From Lamellibrachia satsuma (Eukaryota; Annelida; Polychaeta; Sabellida; Siboglinidae), in NCBI GenBank assembly GCA_033239005.1, contig BSQZ01000039.1, forward strand, positions 5,283,816 to 5,347,815: a stretch of 64,000 nucleotides of DNA, written 5' to 3'. Shown one piece after another: positions 1 to 12,444 of the stretch. The notes beneath the pieces are model-generated. The model was not told where the DNA came from, ran no database searches, and saw only the letters and a program-made list of their open reading frames with translations. Numbering within the stretch: the stretch's first letter is position 1; every line of letters starts with the position of its first letter. The position numbers were made by a program, and so were the translations under genes.

Positions 1-514
1 TCCAACACTTGGACCAGCGACGTGTACCATAAGCGTACGAATTTGCGATTTTTTTGTTTTAGTTTTGTCTGTGTGAACATTCTGATCGTTATGTGGACGT
101 AAGCGTAATTTTAATCATGTGACATGTGCATAGGTTTGATCTGAGAAGTATGGCGTCTTCTCGACTGCATGACCGTTTTCGTGGTTAGGTTCGAAAGTTA
201 ACGTTTTGTTTTTGATGGCTCTACTAGTCTAGGTGGCCGTTGCCATGGGTATTGCCAGAAAACAAACGATCGCTGAACTCTACTTAGGGACTGCTATTTC
301 GCTTTACGTTCATGTAGGGTACATTGACATTGCGTTTTTTCTTTCGGAATTTGCTGTCGGCAATATCGGCAGCCCCTCTTGTCGGCCCAGTTTCTTTCGC
401 AAGCCATCGAAACTGGGTAAGCCAGATTTCGTTGGTGTCTCTAGTCAACTATTTGCTTTTCTGTCAAGCATGTTGTGTTGAAACGCAAGAACAGTTTGTT
501 CCATCTTTCTGTTG
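1..514. other. Unassigned non-coding sequence
   Basis: No exon, RNA gene or mobile element is recognisable here. The short open frames between 233 and 533 have no domain and no coding bias. Confidence 0.5.
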
Positions 515-625
515 GTTAGCTTACACATATTAACCCCGTAGCAATGGGTTTGTTAGCTTACACATATTAACCCCGTAGCAATGGGTTTGTTAGCTTACAC
601 ACATTAACGCCGTAGCAATGGGTTT
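515..625 (+). repeat. 37-bp tandem repeat, 3 copies
   Basis: Three adjacent copies of a 37-bp unit begin with gttagcttacaca at 515, 552 and 589. The first two are identical over most of their length. The third carries substitutions (acacattaacgccg against acatattaacccc). It has no coding role that I can see. Confidence 0.9.
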
Positions 626-1856
626 GTCATTTACATATACTTCTCAGATAGATTCCAAATCCGTCTTAACATTGTAAGATTTTTACAGACAAAGTTACGA
701 CACAATCAGCTGGCCTCTATAAAATACATCTATGCAAAACATGTTCGTCTTCATTCTATCCGCATCTCATATCTTAGGAGTTGGGATACAAACTCTAAGT
801 TAACACAGCTGTTCTATCTTTGCTGGCTTTCGAAACAGCATATAACATTACGTCGCCCTGATCTGAAACCCGCTGTCGAGACTTGCTCTCTCGGCCGATT
901 CGAACGTGCTTTACCATGCCTTTTGTTGTCCAACATAACATAATTTTATTAACATTAAACAGCCCTTGATAAATTAAGCAAATCCAGTTATCGACCACTA
1001 TGGTAACTCTTTATCGTTTCTCTCATTTGGACGATATATATTATATACATGGACTGGGATTAGGCGCGGTCCCATAATGACCGACTTAGGACGTTTGCCT
1101 TCTTTCCCTAGTCTAGTAGTCGACGTTCCGAATGACTATATCTCCCACTAAACAGCTGGATTTGCAGTGTTTCCACTGCAATCGATAATCACCTACTACA
1201 AGTTACTAGATTAGCTGAAAAGCAAGTTACATTGCCTTGTTGTTTACGAGCTGTTCACTGGTAGGAAAACACACTGGTTGAATATCTCTGAACTGTAGAC
1301 ATGTTGGAATGCTGTTTTCAACTGTATCGTTGAATTTACCAAAGCTCCATATCCTGTCCTTGTTATTCTAAGTGGTTGAAGTGTGTTTGTTCAGGCTGAC
1401 GCAGATATACATATTCATCTACTTCCGTGTAAGTTACATTAATAATTAATGCACGACTGTTGAGCGTAAGATTGGTGTTATGCATGTGTATCATGAATCC
1501 TCATTGACAGCTTTCACGATGCAGGTCATACCTCATTTCAACAGTTCAACTCATCTTCTGACATAATTGCAATGCCATCTGCAAAGCGACAATAACCTAG
1601 GAGTTTTACATTTATACTGTTTATTGTCCTAGTCAGTTTAGAATACATGGGTTAAAAAAAAGATTACTCATAACTTTACATAGTAGCTGTTTCACTGATG
1701 TATATGTTGTTGCTGACATTAATGTAGATGTATTCCATTACATGGTTGGGTAGATTTCATTAGATTGCATGTCTAATTAGTCATTTAGTCAAACATATAG
1801 AATGACAAAAGACCACATACTAAATGTACCTCGAAGCCAATACTTGTTTAATATAT
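626..1856. other. AT-rich non-coding sequence
   Basis: Nothing supportable is seen. The only open frame (795-998, minus) has no recognisable motif and lies in AT-rich DNA. Confidence 0.5.
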
Positions 1857-2042
1857 GGAGCCAATTATCTACAGATTGTGTAACCGCTAGCAGCGTGAAT
1901 ATGTTTTTAAAAAAAGGTTAACACGTATCTCAGGAGGGCGGGTTATACATAGATGATGAACCCTCGATATGCCAATGGCTTCCTAGTTCACTTGCCATCT
2001 GGGCTTTCCCTTGGATGGCAATCTTGTTCAATCTTGTTAATA
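1857..2042 (+). mobile_element. LINE 3' fragment (CR1/Crack-like), copy 1
   Basis: This is the 3' end of a non-LTR retrotransposon. It starts at the tail of the reverse transcriptase ORF (reads roughly TDCVTASSVNMF) and continues through aggagggcgggttatacatag, then a 3' UTR containing gccaatggcttcc and ending near cttgttaa. The same order of blocks occurs at 26305-26483, where more of the ORF is kept, so the two are 5'-truncated copies of one family. Family assignment rests on the conserved C-terminal motif and is approximate. Confidence 0.75.
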
Positions 2043-2880
2043 TGAAACCAATTTTTGTAGATCACGAAACCAATAGTTGCACAATACGAAGCCAGTATTA
2101 TACAGAAAGGCTAATTAGTATTTAATATGCATTTAATTTATAGACATCAAAGGCCAGCAAACACAAATCCCCATTTCGTTTCTCTTTGCGCGATTCAGCT
2201 CCAATATAGTCTCCTTTACAACTTTATGACACATGAAACTAATATCTAAAAAGGCCTAATTAATATTTGATATATATTTATTTTATTAACGTCAAACAAG
2301 AGTTTCAGCTCCAATAAAATCGTCAATTTCTACTGAGTGCTTAACGTGTTTGTCATATCGGTCTGGTACATAATTTTGTATTTAACAGTTTAAATGTCCT
2401 CCAGTCGTGTAGAACTCCGCATACCCAAAAACATGCATGTACGATTCATTCAACCTTTAGCAAGCAATGTACGCATGGAATGTAAGTGAATGTAAGTGAC
2501 TGGGGAGAGTACACCAATCATCTTGCCTATAAAAAAGAAGTGCTAAAAGTGATTCAAGAAATTTCATACTGCGCGCATAATACATTTTTATTTAATGAAA
2601 ATCTTAAATTGTTAATTTAGCATTGTCACCGACAAACAGTTTGCGTTTTCGTCGAGTTGTACAATTTCTTTTTCGAGACAATCAATAAGGAACATGCTCC
2701 CGAAGTTAAAATGGTATTTTCGCCCAAACAAACCGGATTCTATCTTCGTGAAAATTGTGATCTGACCCCCATTCCACTTCCTCTTTTTTCTCACTTATTT
2801 CTCACCGGTATCCGCTTTGCTGCGTTACGCTATATATAGATCTATTCGAAGGTGACCCCTGTGAGTAATGTGTGCACAAT
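2043..2880. other. AT-rich non-coding sequence
   Basis: No gene is supported. A TATATATA string at about 2831-2838 precedes the GC-rich block that starts near 2880, but nothing shows that it is used. Confidence 0.4.
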
Positions 2881-3560
2881 CACGGCCTGCCGCGACCGCA
2901 AGTCCTCCCGACCTATTTAAAGCATAGCTTTGGCTAGGTGCGGCTCACATTTATCGTCGCGCCGTCAGTCAGACTCTAGCTCAGTCGCGTCTGTGCCAGC
3001 TCGATAACCGCGACCTCACCGGTTGCCTAGCAACGGCAGCTGCGAGACCGGGGTGAGAAGAAATCGCGCACCACCGCGGAGGCCAGGCCGCAATAAAAGC
3101 TCGCTCGAGTCGCGGTGACTCATTGTGATTCGGTGGCCGTACGCATTGCAAGTGTGTAAGTAGCGCCCACCACGGTACAGTGTGTGAGTAGCGCCCACCA
3201 CGGTACAGCCACTTTAACTGATCGCCGGCTGTATATAAACAAGCGCGCAGATCGAACGGCGTCGTTTCGCTTGGCTCATCACGTCGGGGTGGGTCGATAG
3301 CGCATAGCGTAGTAGACTGTCGAAACGAGACAGCATCGGCTGACATCAGCGGGACTGTCGAATGATGGACGCTTTGCCGAGTCGAAGAAGGAATACCTGG
3401 GTAGATCGCGACCGCCTATTACGCCTGGCATTACGCCATATACGGTATGTAAATAAGGCTAGTTGTTTGTTAACTCGGTGGCGGGGCGGAGACACACGCT
3501 TCGTGAACGTGGCTGGGAGGATAATGATAATTAAATCTTTGTTCGGGCGTGGAGTCCCGG
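2880..3560 (+). promoter_or_regulatory. CpG-rich block, candidate promoter and first exon
   Basis: Base composition switches here from AT-rich to GC- and CpG-rich and back again after about 3560. A TATATAA box lies at 3232-3238. The first downstream ATG is at 3362-3364, followed at once by a second ATG, and a good splice donor (ACG|GTATGT) lies at 3445. This arrangement looks like a core promoter with a first exon of roughly 3262-3444. By inference it could serve the MYND gene starting at 12445, whose first coding exon has a splice acceptor at 12374-12375. An unrelated gene, or a CpG-rich repeat, is also possible. Confidence 0.4.
3153..3208 (+). repeat. 28-bp direct duplication in the CpG-rich block
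   Basis: Two abutting 28-bp copies (3153-3180 and 3181-3208) share agtagcgcccaccacggtac-type sequence and differ at one base (tgtgtaag against tgtgtgag). They lie 24-79 bp upstream of the TATATAA box, so they could duplicate a promoter element. Confidence 0.85.
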
Positions 3561-3899
3561 CTGCTACGACAGGGCTGTTATTGTTTGTTCAGTTAAAGAA
3601 GAATAGCCCATCCCCAATAGGTGATCTGGTCTACATTTTCGGAATATAAAATTAAATGATACGTTTAATGTTGTGGATATAGATGTTAGAGTCAGATACA
3701 ATGATCAGATAAATTCCTCGTTTAAATATATTTTAAATACCATTATTGTTTTCGTTTTTTTTAAAGTTGTAAATATCATTTCATTTAAAACGGTTAATTA
3801 TAATTAATAAGAAACATTTGCCATATTTGGGGTATATAAGTATGACATTTTGTTTAGGTAACTTAACTGTGTGTGTATTGTTTGCTTTGGTTGCATGAA

Positions 3900-4152
<253 letters not shown>

Positions 4153-4287
4153 ATGGTGTTATGTTTTTACACATATTTTACACATACGTGTTATGATTTT
4201 ACACATATATTCGCACAACTAGAATTAACACCGTCGACATGATGCATTCAACTGCAGTCTTCACGTGGTAATGCAGCATACTAATGT

Positions 4288-4389
<102 letters not shown>

Positions 4390-4737
4390 GTTATGTACTA
4401 AAAACATGCTTGCCGTTTGGAAAACAGGCGGAGCAACGCCCTCTGTCATTAATAATGTCGCTTGTACCCAACACGTCGTGATCACGCAATGTACAAATAC
4501 GTGGCACGGCATAAGCCATTAGTGTAGCTTTTGAACAAAGCGCACACACATGACCTGACTAAGCAACGAGTGTAGTTCTGAATATTGCATGATGTACCAT
4601 AGTTTCGCTCTTGAACAATGAACGTTCGTTCGTAAGGCCTGCCTAAAATTAATTAGCGTAGTTATTTAATAATGCGTGATCATGTTTGCACTGTGCGCAA
4701 CCTCTTTTAAGCTTTTTTTCGCAAACAAAATGGTAAA

Positions 4738-5412
4738 TACGATAATAATAAAACACTTCTATTGTCGTAAAATCCTCGGGAGACCCAAGTTCGGCAGCGC
4801 ACTAAAAAGAAAAGGGGTTAAGCAATTCATAATCGATAAGCGGTTCCAGATGTAAACAGTTGGATTATTACGCTGGGGAGCTATGGAGGATAAGCAAGTT
4901 TAAACAGGTGGGTTTTTCGTTTACTGCGACATTTTTTATATTTCCTGCATACTTGACACTAACAGAGAGTGAGTTCCACGGAGTCGGTGCAGCAGCTGAA
5001 AAAGCTTTAGTTCCGACATTTGTCTTAATACTGGGAACAAAAAGTAGATTAGAATTAGATGGTCGAATTTGTCTAGGCTGTCTTGCAGGGGTGAGCAGTG
5101 TATGTACATATGCTGGATGCTTGGATGAAAGTGCTTGATAGGTAATTGTACAGATCTTGAAAATAATGCGATATCGGACAGGGAGCCAATGCAATGATTT
5201 AAAAAGAGGTGGTACTGAGTGAGAGAAACGTGAAGATCGGGTAACTACCCTTACCAAACAATTTTGCACACGTTGGAGTTTCAATATATCCTTGAGGACA
5301 ATAGTGTGATAAAGGGAATTACAATAGTCAATCTACTGCTAACAAGAGCAGTTGCAATAGTTTTGGCGACAACAAAAGACATACACCGACGAATCTGACG
5401 AAGGTCACTTGG
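4738..5412 (-). mobile_element. CR1/L2-like LINE 3' fragment
   Basis: The minus strand encodes the C-terminal part of a LINE reverse transcriptase ORF. It includes LKLQRVQNC, the block SLHWLPVRYRI, then TYQALSS and APTPWNSL, all typical of CR1/L2-type elements. Frame is lost at about 5285, but upstream minus-strand sequence still reads VVAKTIATALVSSRL and then, in another frame, tyrosine-cysteine-asparagine coding, so the fragment reaches about 5412. The 3' UTR runs to about 4738. It is 5'-truncated and inactive. A second copy of the family lies at 16040-16440 on the + strand. Confidence 0.85.
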
Positions 5413-6392
5413 GTCCGGGTACATTTTCACGAGTACAAGTACATTGGTGATGGCTGACTATAAGTACATATTGTATGATATATTAAATTATTAGTAATAG
5501 CATATCTTAAAAATAAAACTTATTAATTAATTTATATAATTCAGGAACAAATGATTATGATCAGACATGTGGCGTGATAATAAAATAATCAAAATATAAC
5601 CATTAGACAAGTACTTTAACAGACTCCATTTATTGGTCTCGCCCCAGAATTACCCATGTAATCAATGTAGTGAGTCTACTAGTGAGAAGATTTCTCCAAA
5701 CTGGAACAAAGGGGTTGTGTGCTAATTTGAATAAAGACTACTGGTGCTGTGTGACTTGAGTCACCTTAGAAACAGACTCAGCTAGTTGTTAACACTGTCC
5801 CTTGTACAAGCAACAATGACATTTTAAGGCTAACTGATGACATCCTGGCATAATTAAGCAAACACAAGGATTATAGCCTGAACTGTTCACTAGCATAACT
5901 GTTTGCTTAAGGCTAACTATGGGTTTCTGACTGGGAAAGGATACTGACTAGTGAAGCCTTTAGTTAATTTTGTTACAGCAATCAGAAATTATGTATTTGA
6001 ACATTTCAGATACTTTATGGAAGTATTTAACTAAACAAATATGTTCATTATGTTAACTACAAATACTTGATAAAACTGTAATATCCTTTGAACCTGCTGT
6101 TTCCCTCCGATCTGGTTCGGAATGTTTCGTTCAGATATGTCAAATTCAGCATTAATTATGAACCATCATGAATTAACGTGTCTTCTTGACACAAATGGTC
6201 AAATGACTGCCATTCAACCACCTAATGGGCAATGGCTGCTGATGAATAGCTTTCACTTATTCTTTGTCATTTTATAACTAACTACAGGAATTACAACGAC
6301 AGCTGCTGGATCCATTCAATGCACAGCCTGCGTCTTCCAATAGTTCACAATTCGCATGCTTAAAACGTCTTAGCGTAGTGTGCACTTATGAC

Positions 6393-6395
<3 letters not shown>
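5413..6395. other. AT-rich non-coding sequence
   Basis: No gene is recognisable. The sequence at 5428-5475 has scattered gagtacaagtaca-type motifs but no terminal repeats that I could pair. Confidence 0.4.

Positions 6396-6483
<88 letters not shown>
6396..6483. repeat. (AT)n microsatellite
   Basis: About 88 bp of perfect AT dinucleotides ending in atttatttat. Confidence 0.98.
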
Positions 6484-6486
<3 letters not shown>

Positions 6487-7359
6487 TTATGGCTGTAAGC
6501 TTTTTGTCAACCGTCGAACTGACCACATTAATATTCCAAAACAACTCTATCGTGAGATTTCTACAAGATGGAATCCTTATGCAGTCTGAGGATATACAAT
6601 ACGGTTTTCCTTGTGATTTTATACTATGCATTCTGCTAACTGGGATCCTCATGACATTATGTAAGCCTGTCTACTTCAGTTAGTCTTGATCTTGTTCCCT
6701 GTGTATGGTTGGTGGAGTCACTCTTACCAGTTTATCTCGAATATTTCTTGATGCTGTTGGGTTTAGCCTCCTGTTACGTTTCCCATTGGCGACCATGTTA
6801 ACGTTTTGCACGATTATAAAAAAACGGGACCATCAAAAATTCTGAAACTTCTTACCTGCCGTTGTCATCATCTCAGTGACATGCTGATCGAGTTTAGTCA
6901 AAGTCTCATACTTGTAACTCATTTAAAATGCCTGAACGTGCCATACCCGTCAATTTTTACCAATCTCTGCATGAATTACTACGCACACGTGCCTTGTTGC
7001 GAAAAAATTGCCAAAAATCCTTCCGCTTATTGAAATCATCTAAAAATCCAGTTACATTGCCAACATGTTCTACTAGCAAACTTGCCAATGTGCCTGGCTT
7101 AAATGCAGTTATATCAGATGATATGATTTTTTTAAATAACACATCTAAAATTACTGTGCCCTACACACCAGGAAGTCTAACTGAGGCATGATCCCTGTTG
7201 GTGATGCCAAATGGCGCAGCCAAAGGACACATCACTATGCCCACCCAGCTATGATTAAAGTTCCTGCGTGTGATCATGCAGTTATAAAGGAGGGGTTTAG
7301 GACGTGTCTAAAAATGTCGGGGTGGGTCCTGGTAGTTCGCAGAAAAGCTCGTAGAGGTG
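6484..7359. other. Unassigned non-coding sequence
   Basis: Several short open frames overlap between 6806 and 7191 on both strands. None shows a domain, and no splice-bounded exon could be defended. Confidence 0.35.
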
Positions 7360-8574
7360 CAGTGGCCAGTTGCATGACACAGGCCTAAGTAACCTTCCAG
7401 CCCAAGTTAGACTATTTATCACTTAGGTGGCACTTAGCCAATAGGGGTGGTTGCATAACAGGTGCCCAGCTGAGTTCCTGCCTAGAGTAGGACACAAATC
7501 CTGGGGCAACCCTGAGCAGCCCCAGCATTCTTAGGTGTTATTTAGGCAGTGTACAAATGGTTTGGACGATTCACAATGTATATTGGCAGATACATTTTAA
7601 AGAAATTGAGCGTGCAGGGATTACTTAGTCTTTAGTCCTCTTGAAATATATAATATTAAAAATGATGATATTCAGCTTTTTTAATGTTCTGTTTTCGAAT
7701 GAGTCATCTTTTCAGAATCGTTGATGCAGTTTGCGGTGATTTGGAGTTTAATATAACAATAATATATGCTGATACTAATTATTCACAAATAGTTTTTTTT
7801 ATTACATAAAGGCTAAATATTGGATGGTTGTATATGTTCATTAACAGATTTTACATAATTCGTAGGAAAAATATTACTAATAATTATAATAATATATATT
7901 TTATTTGATCCCGGAAGACTGTTCTTCACAGCATATTAAACAGTAATAACATTGATTAGAATGTTAAATAAACAAATAAATGAATTAATATATCACTAAT
8001 GATAATTATTACTTTTAAATAAATATTGCACAATATAATAATAATACTATAATAATTAATAAATATAATGAATATACATCAATAATAATTAATAAAAACA
8101 ATTGTAATATATCAAATAGTCAAATTAAGCTTTTTAAGCATTATCAACTAACATGAATAAGATTGCAGAAATTATTCATTATTAAATAACAGTGAGTACA
8201 ACAACTCTCTGTCTGCTTCATAAAACTTTAATCAATATAGTTGTTTTAATGGTGGTGGTTACATTAACAAAGGGCAGTGGAATTGCTAATATAATTTTAA
8301 ACACCCCTAGGCTGACCCAACTGCTGCTGCGGGCCTTGGCCCTGGGGCCATGTTATATTTACATATTTACATGATTAATGGGAAGATTTGCCCCTGAAAA
8401 GGGGTAATCTGCTTATCGATTAGTCCTGCCCATGACATCCAGTTGGGTGACATCTGGGAAGCAGTCATGCAACTGCACCTAAGCATCTGCCCAACTAGAT
8501 GGAACCTTGGGAGTTGGGTGTAGATTTACCACCTAACTCCGGTGCCTGTCATGCTACCGGCCACAGAAGTATAA
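7360..8574. mobile_element. Possible non-autonomous DNA transposon
   Basis: Sequence around 7360-7383 (agtggccagttgcatgacac) resembles the reverse complement of 8553-8574 (cctgtcatgctaccggccac), as imperfect inverted repeats of about 22 bp. Inside each end are related words such as cttaggtg and gttgcat. The interior is AT-rich with no long ORF. I found no convincing target-site duplication, so this is tentative. Confidence 0.3.
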
Positions 8575-10260
8575 GTCTTAGTTCGAGTTTTAACCACCAA
8601 ACTGAAATAATTGTTGCATTATCGAAATCGTAATTTTGTTCAGGAATTCTGGACGACAGATGCGATTTACGTAGCCGAACACGATACAACAACAGGAGAG
8701 GAATGAGGTACGTGCACACTTTTATTTAACGGTTTCCATCATCCTAATTGTTGAAGTTCGAACAAACATTGTAGTGAACTTTGAGTATTAACAAAGACAG
8801 AGCTGAAACTACAGTTAACATAGCCCACATTGCATTGATGTTGCCTAGAATCGTAGATATGAATTATATAGATCTAAGGTTTTGGGAAAACGGCAGATTT
8901 CGGAGGGGGGGGGTAAAAACCTGGCGTCTTTGTGAGGCATCAACGGTCGACGTCACGAGGTGTCCTCAGTTCTGTGAACCGGGAAGGCTGAAAAGTTGGC
9001 ACACTTGAACGTCGTCGCCTCTAGATTCATGTTGGATGATGCTGTGTTGGCGTTCCGTCTTGGATTTTGAGTGTTCTCGTTCGTTTCCATTTAGCAAGTA
9101 TGACTACTATTTACTAGCACATAATTAAAATCAGATCTTGACTGTAGCATTTGCAACTCGTGTTAACATTTTCATAACGTTACTTGTGAAGACGTTCTGT
9201 GAGTTAGTCATTCTTGGTCAGCATTATTGCCATTGATAACTGAGTAATACTGTTTTTTTAACGAGAAACGGTGACACTGTTTGACTGGGTCACAATGACA
9301 CATTTGTTAACCAATCCCACGTACGGTATGTACATAGGACAATCAATTGTGTATAAGGGTGTATAAGGTCACGCCGACACGGGGAACATTAGTGGGCACG
9401 CCGCTCGTTTATCATACTAATGTTGACATGCGAAACTGAATATGTTAGTGAAAAAACACTACAAGGGAGCAGCTAGTTTTTTCAATTTCGTCACTGAGAA
9501 TTTGTAAATACGTTACATTTGTCGGGAGCTAAATACAAATTGATTTCGAATACTTTATTTTTAGTCTGTAAAATATGTTCATAACATATACTATAACGGA
9601 AGTCTATATGTTATGATTTATGTAGCTTCTCGAAACACATCTTTTATGTATTGGTTGGTCAGCCCGCGGTCGCGCAGTGTACAACAAATGTCAACGTCAC
9701 GACATCCTGTGTGTCAACATTTTATTTATTGATTCGACATTTTACTTTTAGTGATTTCCCGAAATGTGTTAGTGCCATGGCCATGGCACGGAGTTACACA
9801 ACACACATCAACTGCATAAATCCAGTGTGGCCACCACAAATGCAAAGGCCAAAGCCAACAGCACATACACTCGAACGTACGCACGTACATTTTGTTCATG
9901 ACAAAATCAATGATAATGTGTTATGTTACGAACAATTAACACATCTGTCCTTCATTAAAATAATTACACATGCATTTATTTGCATAGATACGACATGATG
10001 CGAAACGGTCCCGGCAAATCTTGTTGAATAAAATTTGACAATTCATTTAAACAAAGTGGGATATTGAGGCGGTTGCCCGATTTTGGTTTCTGGTTTATGA
10101 AATTATGGTCAGACATAACTGCTACATGAAAAGAAGATCATCAACGTATCATTATCTCCACTGGTTGTTAGTTTGCTTAAGCATAACGTTACATCTGCGC
10201 TCAGAGTAATTGTATAGACAATATTAACAACACGTACGACACATATCGGCTAACAATAAG
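8575..10260. other. Unassigned non-coding sequence
   Basis: No exon, RNA gene or named repeat is seen. A homopolymer run of ten G occurs near 8906-8915. Confidence 0.4.
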
Positions 10261-10269
10261 ACTTCGGGT

Positions 10270-10380
10270 GGGACGTGTTTGTGACGTCATTGCCCTGATA
10301 TTTGTGACGTCATTGCGATATGTTTGTGGCGTCAATGGGATATATGTTTGTGAAGTCATATGATTGTGACGTCACTGTAA
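10270..10380 (+). promoter_or_regulatory. Cluster of CRE-like TGACGTCA sites
   Basis: Perfect palindromic TGACGTCA sites occur at 10282-10289, 10305-10312 and 10367-10374. One-base variants lie at 10327 (tggcgtca) and 10351 (tgaagtca). They sit in a degenerate repeat of about 22-24 bp with the word gatatgtttgtg. TGACGTCA is the known CREB/ATF binding sequence; regulatory use here is inference, and a decaying minisatellite is equally possible. Confidence 0.6.
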
Positions 10381-11451
10381 CGCCTGAAACTGGTAGATTT
10401 CGAAATTGGCCATGTAGATGTTTTATATTTTTAATTATAAGTTCTGAAAGCGGCAGTTTTACTTAGGTGAATGATTATTTAGTCAGTTTTATCATATGTT
10501 GTCGTACAATATACATTATTTATGTATTCACACGTACGACACCTGTTGGCTAAGAGTGAAACCACGGTTGTGGGACGTCAAAAATATAGTGCTAATGCGC
10601 ATGCGTCACAAATATTGTCTATTCAATACTTCACAACTTGGTTGCATCACACAGGGCTCCACACGATAGCGGCTGTGGAATTGCACGCCTGCTTGAACTG
10701 TTCATACTATTGAAAAAACATAATCTTATTTTAGAATCTTCGTTTCAGCTTTGTACAGCTGCTTACGTTTCACCATTCTTCTGATGGAAGTTTGGGTTGG
10801 GTTGGATGTATTTAACACAGGTCTACACGTGGTTTTATGTTTGCTATCACCGTGTTTTCTGTGGAGTGCATTTGTTCCAACAGTAACACAAAGTACCTAG
10901 TGAGAAATTGTACCGCTATGAGATGTTATAAATATACTGCTACACACCTCGACTATTGTGCAAAGTGATATATGGGAACAGTTTGCACTATGAATAGAAT
11001 TATATAAAACATACATTAAATTAACGAGCTGAACACCAATACTGCGAACAACGGGTGGAAGTGCGAAGGTGTGGAACGGCGAATGGTACGCCAAGACACC
11101 ATTGTCATCGCCTGCATTGTCGTTAGGTCGTTAACAGTTTAAACGTCCCCCGATTTAGATCTTTTCGCTCGTCTTGTTTCGGACTGATTTCGCGAAAATC
11201 AACCCTGTTTAGTGTCGACAGCGACATTCTAGCCCGATTGTACAAAATGTGCTATTTAGTTTGGGTGTTTAGTTTTCGACATTCCAAAAGTGGGTGTGTT
11301 GGCTGTGCCAACTGCACGACTCACTGCTTTTGGAGACCGTGCGGTCTGTAGAGTGACACGTGCTATAGTCTGTCAGACAGTGTACTGATGACCCGCCCCT
11401 GTAAAAACGGCGTACCCCGATTAATTGTGGACTTTGACCTATATACAACCG

Positions 11452-11698
11452 TGTTATATGACAATATATTAGATACCTGTCAGAATACTGGTAGTGCTGT
11501 ACGCAGCTTTAGTAACATTCGCGGTTCCTTCATCAGCTTTCCAATGAGATGTTGTCCGGTGTCATGTGACTTGGATGTTTATTGTCATATGACACCGAAC
11601 AGCATCTCATTCGAGCACTGATTAAGGAACCGCGAAGATTCCGAAAGCTCCGTAGAGCACTACATGTATTCTTGCTTACTTTTAATATGTTATATGAC
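11452..11698. mobile_element. Foldback (MITE-like) inverted-repeat element
   Basis: The two halves form a long imperfect hairpin. On the left, 11490-11575 contains gtgctgtacgcagc, cgcggttccttcatcag and ggtgtcatgtgac. Their near reverse complements appear on the right at 11587-11662 (gtcatatgacacc, ctgattaaggaaccgcg, gctccgtagagcac), with a loop of about 12 bp. An 11-bp direct repeat, tgttatatgac, occurs at 11452-11462 and 11688-11698, as a target duplication would. There is no ORF, which fits a non-autonomous DNA element. Confidence 0.7.
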
Positions 11699-11941
11699 TT
11701 TCTATTTTGATTTATGGCATATATATATGTTTTTCCTGTCCCCACACGTCTCTTGTTTCAGTGTTTCTATGTGTTCACCTTCATGTGTATGCAAAATAGC
11801 TATGCCAGACACAACTCTTTCTAATCGGTTTTCATAATGTAGCGTTTTCCATACAGTCGTAATCAGTGCCACCAGAGATTTAGTTGTTCCCAATTTAAGG
11901 ATTCCATTTCAGCTTACTTATCTTGAAAATGCTTTAAATAG

Positions 11942-12310
11942 TTGAACGCTCGCCCAGTCCTCTTCATCCCGCTGGACCATAAGGCGCTAAAAAAACTTCG
12001 GCAGCCAACACATATTGGATCAAATTCGATCCAGGTCTTCCCAGGCATCTTCATATCTTCTCCAGGTCTTCCCAGACATCTTCATATCTTCTCCAACAGT
12101 TCTTCTCCAGGTCTTCCCAGACATCTTCATATCTTCTCCAACAGTTCTTCTCCAGGTCTTCCCAAGCATCTTCATATCTTCTCCAACAGTTCTCCAGGTC
12201 CCAAGAGGTCTCCCTCTTTTCCCGGGTGGTGTCCATTTGAGAGCGGCGCGTGGAACAGTATTCCTGTCCATTCGGTGAACATGGCCAAGCCATCTCTACC
12301 GTCCCTGCTT
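11942..12310 (-). mobile_element. LINE ORF C-terminal fragment with internal tandem array
   Basis: The minus strand reads as the tail of a LINE ORF downstream of reverse transcriptase. It has the GHV-type region with a frameshift near 12270, then ALKWTPPGKRGRP, the motif typical of RTE-like tails. A tandem block follows in which TVGEDMKMSGKTWRR is repeated (about 12042-12200), then a decayed terminus toward 11942. It is a dead fragment lying about 65 bp upstream of the first coding-exon acceptor of the MYND gene. Confidence 0.75.
12042..12200 (-). repeat. 45-bp tandem repeat derived from LINE coding sequence
   Basis: About three and a half copies of a 45-bp unit (contains cttcatatcttctccaacag on the + strand). 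The unit is a multiple of three, so the minus-strand LINE frame stays open through the array and repeats about 15 residues per copy. Confidence 0.85.
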
Positions 12311-12444
12311 TACCTCATCTACGATATTGTTGATGTTGAAGCAATATCATTATTGTTGGTCGTGTTTTCCTGCAGATTACCTTGGCAGACGTCATACCTA
12401 CAGCGATGGAGACGAGGGCTAGATAGCAGGAGAGGATACGCACT

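Noticed and set aside
5405..5475. hAT-type terminal repeat suggested by gagtacaagtaca words
   Set aside because: No matching inverted end or target duplication was found; a similar gattac-rich stretch at 15870-16020 is simple sequence.
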